Source of the DNA: WGAL01 sp964570865
GTDB taxonomy: Bacteria > Bacteroidota > Ignavibacteria > Ignavibacteriales > Melioribacteraceae
Direction: 5' to 3'
Assembly (NCBI GenBank): GCA_964570865.1
Contig: CAZMZM010000019.1
Coordinates: forward strand, 1 to 38,734
DNA: 38,734 nt
A model generated the notes under the pieces. It was given only the letters and a program-made list of their open reading frames with translations, had not been told where the DNA came from and searched no databases. Positions 1-8,000 of the stretch are shown piece after piece. The translations under genes were made by a program, and so were the position numbers. Every line of letters begins with the position of its first letter. Within the stretch, counting starts at the first letter, position 1.

Positions 1-1170
1 ATCATTTTATTAATCTTTGTAAAAAGAGGAAAACTTGCATTGTTACCGTAAACGTTCAGACGGTAGAAATAGATTTCGCTTGGCAGATTGCCAGTATTGA
101 ATTGTAAGGAATAATTTCCCTTCTTTTGTGCTTTGTTTACAATTGTTGTAATTTTTTGTCTAAGGGTATTGTAAATATTAAGGATTGAGTATGAAATTGT
201 CGTTGTAGGATAAAACGGATTCGGATAATTTTGAGCTAAATTAAATTCATTAAACTTTTCAAAATCATTTACGGAGGCTGTTCCACATTTTAACGAATAG
301 ACAAACGTTTTGCCGATAGATTCTCCGGCTTTACCGTTGTATCCATAAACTCCGACGGTTATTTCATGGTTACCATCTAGACTCATATCTTCGACCCAAA
401 CCATTGACTCACCAATATAATCCTCGGAATATTCTCTTTCAAGAATAATATCAGGCGAGTTCTTAATTTTTACTCCTCTAAAATAAAAATATACATAAGT
501 GCTATCAACAGCACTATAATTGCCTGTTCAAATTATATTATCATCGTATCCGTCACCGTTAATATTTCCAATACCTGCGACAGATTATCCGAAATATTCA
601 TTAAAATATGCGGAACAACCGGTAACCATATGCTCACCTGCTAAATACAGATAAACTCTTCCGTCTTTAATTTCACTTGTTTTTTCCCTAGGAGAACCAG
701 CAACTATGTCATGAAATTGCCTGCATAGGGAATAATCAAATAATAATCTTCACTATTTGCTCCTTATTAACGCTTTACAAGGAGTGGCTGCAAAAGTTTT
801 ACTGCCTGTATAAATGTAAACAATTCCTTTGGGAATTTCATCATTTCGTACAATAGTATCTCTATAAGCATCTTCATTTACTTCGGCAGTAAACGGAGTA
901 TCTCCTACAAAACCATAACTGTTAAATCCTTTCGTAATATAATTTACTGCCCCCTAAAAATCAAGACAAAAATACTGTAAAGAAAAGGGAGAAAATAAAA
1001 TTACATTATTAAGTTTATCTCCAGGCAAACTGTCGCGAGTTTCTCAATAAATGCATAGTATATTTATTCGAGTGTTTTCAAGTTTTACAAGCGTTGCGGA
1101 ATAATACGAGTTTGAGTCGGAGGAATTTTGCGCTGTTTTATATTATTAATCAGGATACCAAAAATTTCAC
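1..1170 (-). pseudogene. Decayed gene for a T9SS-secreted FG-GAP repeat protein
   Basis: Reading the minus strand gives a nearly continuous protein with recurring FG-GAP (integrin-alpha-like) units, such as SVAGIGNINGDGYDD and VWVEDMSLDGNHEITVGVYG, followed by a C-terminal type IX secretion sorting domain containing LAQNYPNPFYPTT (about 180-240). The frame is broken by stops at 528-530 (TGA), 585-587 (TAA), 954-956 (TAG) and 1044-1046 (TGA), and by a frameshift near 720-780. A remnant of a signal peptide start is visible at about 1170 (GTG, then KFLVS), also followed by a stop and a frame change. The 3' end runs off the window without a stop. An intact relative would be exported through the Sec and type IX systems to the cell surface or outside. 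The stops use all three stop codons, so this is decay, not recoding. Sequencing error is the main alternative. Confidence 0.8.
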
Positions 1171-1192
1171 TTTAGAAAAAAAATAAAAAATA

Positions 1193-1224
1193 TTTGCTTT
1201 AAAGAAAAAAAAAGGATAAATTTG
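1193..1224 (+). promoter_or_regulatory. Bacteroidota-type promoter for the tRNA cluster
   Basis: TTTG at 1193-1196 is followed after 20 bases by TAAATTTG at 1217-1224. This matches the Bacteroidota consensus TTTG (-33) and TAnnTTTG (-7) with suitable spacing. It lies about 43 bases before tRNA-Tyr and upstream of the divergent pseudogene. A looser sigma-70 reading (TTGCTT, 17 bases, TAAATT) uses the same bases. No start site can be proven from sequence. Confidence 0.5.
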
Positions 1225-1267
1225 TTGCTCTTGAAATTTTGAGTTCATCAAAAGATTGAAAGTAATC

Positions 1268-1351
1268 GGGCGGACGCCGGAGTTGGAGAGCCGGGGCGGA
1301 CTGTAAATCCGTTGACGTACGTCTTTGGGGGTTCGAATCCCTCGCCGCCCA
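1268..1351 (+). tRNA. tRNA-Tyr (anticodon GTA)
   Basis: The sequence folds as a class II tRNA: acceptor GGGCGGA against GCCGCCC (last pair mismatched), anticodon loop CTGTAAA between GCGGA and TCCGT, a long variable arm with the stem GACG/CGTC, and a T arm with loop TTCGAAT. The GTA anticodon reads Tyr codons. The base at position 8 is C, not the usual T. The 3' CCA is not encoded, so it must be added by tRNA nucleotidyltransferase. It is the first gene of a Tyr-Gly-Thr-Trp tRNA group, the same order as the E. coli tyrU-glyT-thrT group ahead of tufB-secE. Confidence 0.93.
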
Positions 1352-1355
1352 CTAT

Positions 1356-1374
1356 GAACTTTGAGTTCTTTTTT
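1356..1374 (+). terminator. Weak hairpin plus T-run after tRNA-Tyr
   Basis: GAACT (1356-1360) pairs with AGTTC (1364-1368) around a three-base loop and is followed by six T residues. The stem is only 5 bp, so it may be a weak terminator or a processing point between tRNA-Tyr and tRNA-Gly. Confidence 0.3.
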
Positions 1375-1464
1375 ATATTTAATTACTAACTTTATCGACT
1401 TTCTCTATTTCTCAGTCGCAATAAGTTACGCTAATACCGGGTAAAGTTTTAATAACGTTTACAC

Positions 1465-1538
1465 GCGGGAGTAACTCAGTTGGCTAGAGTCACAGCCTTC
1501 CAAGCTGTTGGTCGCGGGTTCGAGTCCCGTCTCCCGCT
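1465..1538 (+). tRNA. tRNA-Gly (anticodon TCC)
   Basis: The cloverleaf is complete: acceptor GCGGGAG/CTCCCGC, T at position 8, anticodon stem ACAGC/GCTGT with loop CTTCCAA, and T arm GCGGG-TTCGAGT-CCCGT. Anticodon TCC reads GGA and GGG codons. CCA is not encoded. It is separated from tRNA-Thr by a strong hairpin terminator, so the two may be made on partly separate transcripts. Confidence 0.96.
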
Positions 1539-1564
1539 CAACTTTTCCCTATTTGTATTAGCAC

Positions 1565-1599
1565 GAGTGAAAGTATTTCACTTTCACTCTAATTTTTTA
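1565..1599 (+). terminator. Rho-independent terminator between tRNA-Gly and tRNA-Thr
   Basis: GAGTGAAAGT (1565-1574) and ACTTTCACTC (1580-1589) form a perfect 10-bp stem around a 5-base loop, followed at once by a T-rich run (TAATTTTTTA). It lies two bases before tRNA-Thr. If it terminates fully, tRNA-Thr and rpmG would need another promoter, which is not evident. Partial termination to set the tRNA to rpmG/secE ratio is possible. Confidence 0.7.
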
Positions 1600-1600
1600 T

Positions 1601-1673
1601 GCTGACGTAGCTCAGTCGGTAGAGCACATCCTTGGTAAGGATGAGGTCACCGGTTCAAGTCCGGTCGTCAGCT
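1601..1673 (+). tRNA. tRNA-Thr (anticodon GGT)
   Basis: Acceptor GCTGACG/CGTCAGC, T at position 8, anticodon loop TTGGTAA flanked by CATCC/GGATG, and T arm with TTCAAGT. The GGT anticodon reads ACC and ACU. CCA is not encoded. In E. coli the corresponding tRNA-Thr directly precedes tufB; here rpmG follows and the only tuf gene is in the str operon at 16192. Confidence 0.96.
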
Positions 1674-1725
1674 CTAAGGCAGTTGAGCCTTACGCTCGGA
1701 AAAAATAAAGTTTTGGAGATTTAAA

Positions 1726-1893
1726 ATGGCAAAAGCAAAAAACGCAAGAATTAGAATAATATTGGAAAGTACCGCCGGAACAGGCTACAGATACACTACA
1801 ATGAAAAACAAAAGAAATCATCCCGGCAGAGTTGAATATAAAAAGTACGATCCTGTTATAAGAAAGCATGTAATTTTTAAGGAAACTAAATAA
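1726..1893 (+). CDS. rpmG: Ribosomal protein bL33, zinc-free form
   Basis: This 55-residue protein begins MAKAKNARIRIILESTAG and ends KHVIFKETK, typical of bL33, a small protein near the E site of the 50S subunit. It has no cysteine at all, so it is the C-minus, zinc-independent form. The start is preceded by TTTGGAGAT, a good ribosome binding site. It lies between tRNA-Thr and tRNA-Trp, upstream of secE, a placement seen in many bacteria. Opposite-strand reading through this stretch is long but has no independent support. The family assignment is firm. Confidence 0.95.
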   Translation: MAKAKNARIRIILESTAGTGYRYTTMKNKRNHPGRVEYKKYDPVIRKHVIFKETK

Positions 1894-1902
1894 ATTTTTT
1901 AC

Positions 1903-1975
<73 letters not shown>

Positions 1976-1997
1976 CAAGCAAAGAAAAGGTTAAACT

Positions 1998-2180
1998 ATG
2001 AAACAGAAAATTATAGACTTTTTTAATGATGTGGTCAAGGAGATGAAAAAAGTTACTTGGCCGACAAAAGACGAGCTGATTGAATCTACCAATGTAGTGA
2101 TTGTTGCCAGTTTACTTTTTGCTTTATTTACATACTTCGTTGATATTGCATTGGTACAAATATTAAGAGGAATATTTTAA
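1998..2180 (+). CDS. secE: Preprotein translocase subunit SecE
   Basis: SecE is the small clamp subunit of the SecYEG inner-membrane channel. This 60-residue protein is the minimal one-helix form: an amphipathic N-terminal part with the conserved KKVTWPTKDEL segment (about residues 17-27), then a single membrane helix (about 33-55). E. coli has two extra N-terminal helices, which most bacteria lack. A weak AAAGG lies upstream of ATG. The stop is followed immediately by the TTG start of nusG, so the two are probably translationally coupled. SecY, its partner, is encoded at 26743 in this window. Confidence 0.97.
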   Translation: MKQKIIDFFNDVVKEMKKVTWPTKDELIESTNVVIVASLLFALFTYFVDIALVQILRGIF

Positions 2181-2726
2181 TTGGAAAATTCAGCCGCACA
2201 ATGGTTTGTAGTCAGAACTTTTTCAGGCCACGAAAATAAGGTAAAAAACCTTATCGAAATGGCAATGGAAGATGACGAATCCTTACGAGAAAGAATCGTG
2301 GAGGTTCTGGTACCCACAGAAAAAGTTTTTGAAGTAAAAGACGGGAAAAAGAAGACAAAGATAAAAAACTTCTTCCCCGGATATATATTGCTGCATGCAG
2401 TAATGGATAACAAAGTGTATGATTTTGTCTCTAATACACAATCAGTAATGGGATTTTTAGGGACAAAAAATAAACCTGCACCTTTAATGCCGGATGAAGT
2501 AAAAAGAATTATCGGTAAAATATCTCAAGATGAAGATGTTGAGAGGAGCGAAACAATGTTCAGAACCGGTGATTTTGTAAAAATAATTGATGGTCCGTTC
2601 AATAACTTCTCAGGCTATATTGAAGAAGTTAATGAAGAAAAGATGAAAATGAAAGTAATGGTTTCAATCTTCGGACGTAAAACTCCTGTTGAATTAGACT
2701 TTGTACAAGCAGAATTAGAAAAATAA
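2181..2726 (+). CDS. nusG: Transcription elongation/antitermination factor NusG
   Basis: NusG binds the RNA polymerase clamp and links it to Rho or the leading ribosome. The 181-residue product has the NGN domain at the N terminus (WFVVRTFSGHENKV, residues 8-21, and FFPGYILL further on) and a C-terminal KOW domain (RTGDFVKIIDGPF...GYIEEV). The length is normal. The start is TTG directly after the secE stop, with AAGAGG about 10 bases upstream inside secE. No upstream ATG is in frame. The position ahead of rplK-rplA is the standard one. Confidence 0.97.
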   Translation: MENSAAQWFVVRTFSGHENKVKNLIEMAMEDDESLRERIVEVLVPTEKVFEVKDGKKKTKIKNFFPGYILLHAVMDNKVYDFVSNTQSVMGFLGTKNKPAPLMPDEVKRIIGKISQDEDVERSETMFRTGDFVKIIDGPFNNFSGYIEEVNEEKMKMKVMVSIFGRKTPVELDFVQAELEK

Positions 2727-2747
2727 ATTTAAAAAATAGGTTTAGTT

Positions 2748-3173
2748 ATGGCAAAGAAAATTTCTGGTTACATTAAATTACAAATTCCTGCGGGACAGGC
2801 TAATCCTTCGCCACCTGTTGGACCTGCTTTAGGTCAGCGCGGCGTTAATATTATGGAATTTTGTAAACAATTCAATGCTAAAACAGCCGACAAGGCAGGG
2901 CTTATTATACCTGTGGTAATTACGGTATATGCCGATAAATCGTTTACGTTTATTACCAAAACACCGCCTGCGGCAGTATTGATTAAAAAATCCATAAAAT
3001 TGGATAAGGGTTCCGGAGAACCGAACAAAAACAAAGTTGGTACAATTACAAGAGCTCAACTTCAGGAAATAGCTGAAACAAAAATGCCCGATTTGAATGC
3101 AAATGATATAGACCATGCAATCAATATGATTGCCGGTACGGCTCGCAGCATGGGTGTTAAGGTTAAAGATTAA
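2748..3173 (+). CDS. rplK: Ribosomal protein uL11
   Basis: uL11 forms the base of the L7/L12 stalk with 23S rRNA and helps in GTPase factor binding and the stringent response. The 141-residue product carries the family hallmark KLQIPAGQANPSPPVGPALG near the N terminus (residues 11-30) and the C-terminal rRNA-binding domain ending AGTARSMGVKVKD. The length matches E. coli L11 (142). The ATG has TAGG upstream. It precedes rplA by 36 bases in the usual order. In E. coli the rplK-rplA pair is regulated by L1 binding the mRNA; no such site was identified here. Confidence 0.98.
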   Translation: MAKKISGYIKLQIPAGQANPSPPVGPALGQRGVNIMEFCKQFNAKTADKAGLIIPVVITVYADKSFTFITKTPPAAVLIKKSIKLDKGSGEPNKNKVGTITRAQLQEIAETKMPDLNANDIDHAINMIAGTARSMGVKVKD

Positions 3174-3209
3174 AAGATAAGTTTAATAAAAAATTTGTTG
3201 GTATAGGAT

Positions 3210-3911
3210 ATGAAAGTTTCCAAAAGAGTTAAAGCGATAAAAGAAAAAGTCGATCTGAAGAAAGAACATTCTTTAGCCGAAGCAATCGATATATTAAAAG
3301 ATGTTTCGAGTGTAAAGTTTGTCGAATCATTAGATTGTGACATCAGACTCGGCGTTGACCCGCGACATGCAGACCAAATGGTACGTGGCACTGTAATTTT
3401 ACCAAACGGAACCGGAAAAGAAGTTCGCGTATTGGTATTTGCAAAACCTGAAAAAGCAAAAGAGGCTTTGGAAGCAGGTGCCGATTATGCCGGATTGGAA
3501 GAGTATGTTGAAAAGGTAAAAGAAGGCTGGACAGACGTTGACGTTATAATTGCTACTCCGGATACAATGGCCGAAGTTGGTAAATTAGGACGTATTTTAG
3601 GTCCTCGCGGCTTGATGCCGAACCCGAAAGTAGGTACGGTAACAATGGATGTGGCTAACGCCATTAAAGAAGTTAAAGCCGGTAAAATCGAGTTCCGCGT
3701 TGATAAAACGGGTATTATTCATACTTCGTTGGGAAAGTTGAATTTTGATACGGATAAGTTAGTCGAAAACACTGCCGCTTTCTTAAAAACAATTATTAGA
3801 TTGCGTCCCTCTTCGGCAAAAGGTCAGTATGTTAAGTCACTTTACCTATCAAGTACGATGGGACCGGGACTTAAGATTGATAAAGACGAAGCATTAGCTT
3901 TAACAAAATAA
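3210..3911 (+). CDS. rplA: Ribosomal protein uL1
   Basis: uL1 is the mobile L1 stalk protein next to the E site and, in many bacteria, a translational repressor of its own operon. The 233-residue product shows the conserved segments LGVDPRHADQMVRGTVILPNGTG (split across residues 47-69) and LGPRGLMPNPKVGTVT. The length equals the family norm. The ATG is preceded by TAGGAT with close spacing. A 72-base gap to rplJ follows; it is AT-rich and I see no convincing rplJ-type leader fold in it. Confidence 0.98.
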   Translation: MKVSKRVKAIKEKVDLKKEHSLAEAIDILKDVSSVKFVESLDCDIRLGVDPRHADQMVRGTVILPNGTGKEVRVLVFAKPEKAKEALEAGADYAGLEEYVEKVKEGWTDVDVIIATPDTMAEVGKLGRILGPRGLMPNPKVGTVTMDVANAIKEVKAGKIEFRVDKTGIIHTSLGKLNFDTDKLVENTAAFLKTIIRLRPSSAKGQYVKSLYLSSTMGPGLKIDKDEALALTK

Positions 3912-3983
3912 TAATAAAGATTACGCACTCATTTACAAATAGATGCTTCTAATAATAAATAAGAAATTTAACTAAGGTGCAAA

Positions 3984-4505
3984 ATGAATAGAACCGAAAA
4001 AGCAGAACAAATTGCAGAAATCAAGGGGTTTTTCGAGAACTCCCAAGCGGTCTATTTGGTTGATTATCACGGTATTGACGTTGCTGATATTAGCGATTTG
4101 CGTCGTGAGTTTGGAAAAAATGATGTAACCTACAAAGTATTTAAAAATACTTTGGCCAAAAAAGCAATAGAAGAGATTGGCGGTTACGAAGAATTTAATG
4201 ATATTTTAGTCGGAATGACCGGATTTATTTTTACCGGCGAAAACTTTGTTGCTCCGGCTAAAATCATTAAAAAGTACTTTGACGAGAAAAAGAAATTTCC
4301 TCTCAAAGGCGCTTACATTGATTCCACATTCTACGATGGCGAAAAACTTTCAGTATTGGCTGCAATGCCCACGAAAGATGAAATTATGTCGAGCATTGTC
4401 GGCAGCATAGCACAACCTGCTACAGGTATTGCCGGCGCAATTAATGCAGTCATGAGAGATTTAGTAAGCGTAGTTGACCAAATAAGTAAAAAAGAAGCCG
4501 CATAA
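3984..4505 (+). CDS. rplJ: Ribosomal protein uL10
   Basis: uL10 anchors the L7/L12 dimers to the ribosomal stalk. The 173-residue protein has the N-terminal rRNA-binding domain (KAEQIAEIKGFFENSQAVYLVDY; residues 5-27) and a C-terminal alpha helix for L7/L12 binding (about 130-173). AAGG lies 6 bases before the ATG. It is followed by rplL after 37 bases, the universal pairing. In E. coli the L10 complex represses translation at a leader structure; the 72-base gap here is short for that and I cannot show it. Confidence 0.97.
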   Translation: MNRTEKAEQIAEIKGFFENSQAVYLVDYHGIDVADISDLRREFGKNDVTYKVFKNTLAKKAIEEIGGYEEFNDILVGMTGFIFTGENFVAPAKIIKKYFDEKKKFPLKGAYIDSTFYDGEKLSVLAAMPTKDEIMSSIVGSIAQPATGIAGAINAVMRDLVSVVDQISKKEAA

Positions 4506-4542
4506 AGTTTAATAAAGAAATTTAAAACAAGGAGAATATAAA

Positions 4543-4920
4543 ATGTCCGATAAGATTGCAGAAATCGTTGAACAAATTAAAGGTTTAACATTAGTTGAAG
4601 CTGCTGAATTAAAAACAGCTTTGGAAGAAGAATTTGGCGTAACAGCTGCAGCCCCTGTAGTAATGGCAGGCGGAGCAGCAGCAGGCGAAGCACCTGCAGC
4701 CGAAGAAAAAACAGAATTTGACGTTGTTTTAGCCGGAATCGGCGATAAAAAAATCAACGTTATTAAAGTTGTAAGAGCACACACCGGTTTAGGTTTGAAG
4801 GAAGCTAAAGAATTAGTTGATTCAGCTCCTAAAGCTGTAAAAGAAGGTGTTTCAAAAGATGAAGCTGACAAAATTAAAGCTGATTTAGAAGAAGCAGGCG
4901 CAACTGTCGAGCTTAAATAA
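4543..4920 (+). CDS. rplL: Ribosomal protein bL12 (L7/L12)
   Basis: bL12 is the multicopy stalk protein that recruits EF-G, EF-Tu and other GTPases. The 125-residue product has the N-terminal dimerisation helices (about 1-35), an Ala/Gly/Pro/Glu-rich flexible hinge (about 36-58) and the globular C-terminal domain beginning EKTEFDVVLAG, with KVVRAHTGLGLKEAKELVD on the factor-binding face. A strong AAGGAG precedes ATG. It is followed by a strong hairpin and T-run before rpoB, which would let L12 be made in excess over RNA polymerase subunits. Confidence 0.98.
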   Translation: MSDKIAEIVEQIKGLTLVEAAELKTALEEEFGVTAAAPVVMAGGAAAGEAPAAEEKTEFDVVLAGIGDKKINVIKVVRAHTGLGLKEAKELVDSAPKAVKEGVSKDEADKIKADLEEAGATVELK

Positions 4921-4952
4921 GCTTGATTAAAACATTGGAATTACATTTAAAA

Positions 4953-4996
4953 GTGATAGGATGGAGTAATCCGTCCTATCGCTATATATTTTTTTT
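4953..4996 (+). terminator. Attenuator between rplL and rpoB
   Basis: GTGATAGGATGGA (4953-4965) pairs with TCCGTCCTATCGC (4970-4982) as a 13-bp stem with two G-T pairs and a GTAA tetraloop, followed by TATATA and eight T residues. This has the form of an intrinsic terminator. E. coli also has a partial terminator in this gap, which lowers rpoBC expression relative to the stalk proteins; the same role is inferred here because no separate rpoB promoter is evident. Confidence 0.8.
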
Positions 4997-5028
4997 AAAG
5001 CATAATCTATTTTATTTGGAGGTCAGGA

Positions 5029-8000
5029 TTGGACAACATTAAAATAAACCCCAAAAATAAAAGAATTACCTTCTCGACTATTACTCCTGTCTTAGATATG
5101 CCTGATTTGTTGGATGTTCAGCTCCAATCATTTGAGGAATTTGCTCAAATGAGAGTTAAACCGGAAGAACGCGAAAACAAAGGGTTGCAGTCTGTATTTA
5201 CAGCTAATTTCCCTATTTTTGACAATAAAGAGTTTTATAGATTAGATTTTATTAGTTATAATATAGAAAAACCGCGATTTTCACAGGACGAATGTGAAGA
5301 ACGGGGTTTAACATATAATGCCCCTGTAAAAGCTAAGTTACGTTTATCTACAAAAGATGACGAAACCGAAGAATACATTAATAGTATTGAACAAGAAGTT
5401 TACCTTGGTAATCTTCCTTTTATGACAAACAGAGGTACATTTATAATTAATGGTTCCGAACGAGTAATTGTTAGTCAGTTACACCGTTCACCGGGTGTTG
5501 CGTTTTCGCAAACAGTGCATCCTAACGGAACTCCAATCTATTCTGCTCGTATTATTCCGTTTCGCGGTTCTTGGGTTGAGTTTGCTACAGATATTCATCA
5601 TATCATGTATGTTTACATTGATAGAAGGAAAAAATTTCCGGCTACTACATTGTTAAGAGCTTTGGGATATGTAAGCGACGAAGAGATTCTTGAAATTTTC
5701 AAACAGTCGATTGAAGTAAAAACCAAGAAACTAAGTTATGAAGAGCATGTCGGAATGCCGGCTTTGGAAGATGTTATCGACATGAACACAGGTGAAATCT
5801 ACGTTGCAAAAAACGAAGAACTAACCGAAGAAATAATCGATAATATAAAAGCTTCAACGGTTGACAAAGTAAAATTAATTACTACTCCGACCTCATACGA
5901 ACAAGATTTAATATTAAATACATTAAAAAAAGATACGGCTGAGACAAGGGAAGAAGCTTTGTTTGCAATTTATCGCCAATTACGTACCGGTGAAGCGCCT
6001 GATGTTGATACGGCTCAAGGGCTAATCGACAAATTGTTCTTCAACGAAAAAAGATACGATTTAGGCGAAGTAGGCCGTTTTAGAATGAATGATAAATTAG
6101 GCTTGGATATTCCTCTCGATACTACAATACTTACTATCGAAGATATTATCGCGATAATGAAGAAAATTATCGACCTGAAAAAAGGAAATATCCCTGTTGA
6201 TGATATAGACCATTTGGGAAACAGAAGAATTCGTACTGTCGGCGAACAACTTATGCAGCAGTACAATGTCGGTATGGCGCGTATGGCGCGTACAATTCGC
6301 GAAAGAATGAATATCCGCGATGCGGAAAACATGCAGCCGCAGGACTTGGTGAATGCCAGAACAATAAGCAGTGTAATTAATGCGTTCTTCGGTACAAATC
6401 AATTGTCCCAGTTTATGGATCAAACCAATCCGCTTTCGGAACTTACGCATAAAAGAAGAATATCGGCATTGGGCCCGGGCGGATTAACCCGTGAACGTGC
6501 CGGATTTGAAGTGCGTGACGTTCACCATACTCACTATGGGCGTTTATGTCCGATTGAAACGCCTGAAGGTCCGAATATCGGTCTGATTTCGTCACTTACA
6601 ATTTACGCTCGCGTAAACGATTACGGATTTATCGAAACTCCGTACCGAAAAGTAGTTAAAGGCAAGGTTACCAAAAAAGTTGAGTATCTTAGCGCAGACG
6701 AAGAAGACCAATTTACGATTGCGCAGGCAAATGCGCCGATTAACGAAAAAGGTGAGTTTTTGAACAACAGGGTTAAATGCCGGTTCAAAGGTGAGTTTCC
6801 GGTTGTACACCCTGAGGAAGTTGATTATATGGACGTTGCACCTGCACAGATTATAAGTGCCGGCGCTTCGTTAATTCCTTTCCTCGATCACGATGATGCT
6901 AACCGCGCCTTAATGGGTTCGAACATGCAGCGTCAGGCGGTTCCGCTTCTTAAACCGGAAGCCCCAATTGTCGGTACGGGAATGGAATATAAATTAGCTC
7001 ACGATTCACGTTCGTTAATAATTGCCGAAGGCAACGGAACGGTTGAATACGTTGATGCAAAGAAAATTACCGTTAAATATGATGTTGATCCGAACAGTGA
7101 AGAGGCATTAACCACTTTCGACGAATACAGATTGGTTGACTATCGTTTGGTCAAATTTACCGGAACCAACCAGGAAACATGTCTAAACCAAAAACCAATT
7201 GTAAAAGTCGGACAGAAGGTCAAAAAAGGAGATGTTCTTGCCGACGGACACGCAATGGAAAATGGCGAATTGGCACTTGGTAAAAATGTGTTTGTTGCAT
7301 TTATGCCTTGGCGCGGATATAACTTTGAAGATGCTATTATCATTAGTGAAAGATTAGTACAAAACGATACATTTACTTCGATTCATATCGAAGAGTTTGA
7401 ACTTCAAGTACGCGAAACAAAACGCGGACAGGAAGAACTTACGAGAGATATACCTAACGTTAGTGAAGAAACCACACGAAATCTGGATGAAAACGGAATT
7501 ATTCGTGAAGGGGCTTTAATTAACGAAGGAGATATTTTAGTAGGTAAAATTACCCCTAAAGGTGAAAGCGATCCTACACCGGAAGAAAAATTACTGAAAG
7601 CTATTTTCGGCGATAAAGCCGGCGACGTAAAAGATGCTTCGAAAAAAGCTTCACCGGGATTGCACGGAATAGTTCTGAAAACAAGATTGTTTACTCGTAA
7701 AACCAAAGATCCTGAAACTAAAAAACGTGAGAAAAAACAACTTGAAGAACTTGAGAGAAAATTCGAAAAGAACAAAGAAGAATATTATGATAAGTTAGTC
7801 CGGAAATTGTACAAAATTACAATGGGCAAAACTACCAACGGTATTCATGATTTGGACGGTTCAGTTGTAATTAAATCCGGTACGAAAATTAAAGAAGGTA
7901 TTTTTGAATCTCTCGAAGATATTACCAAATTAGACTATAGAACAAATTGGTTTGATGATGAACAAACCAATGAATACATCACAAAATTATATCGCAGCTA

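Noticed and set aside
528..1046. TGA read as Trp in the left-end gene, suggesting a changed genetic code
   Set aside because: TAA and TAG also interrupt the same frame, there is a frameshift, and TGA is a normal stop for rpsS, infA and the first vertex gene.
3912..3983. L10-type autoregulatory leader before rplJ
   Set aside because: The gap is only 72 bases, AT-rich, and shows no convincing kink-turn or paired arms.
4509..4871. 120-codon frame on the minus strand opposite rplL
   Set aside because: Ala/Ser-rich shadow produced by the Ala-rich hinge of L7/L12; no independent support.
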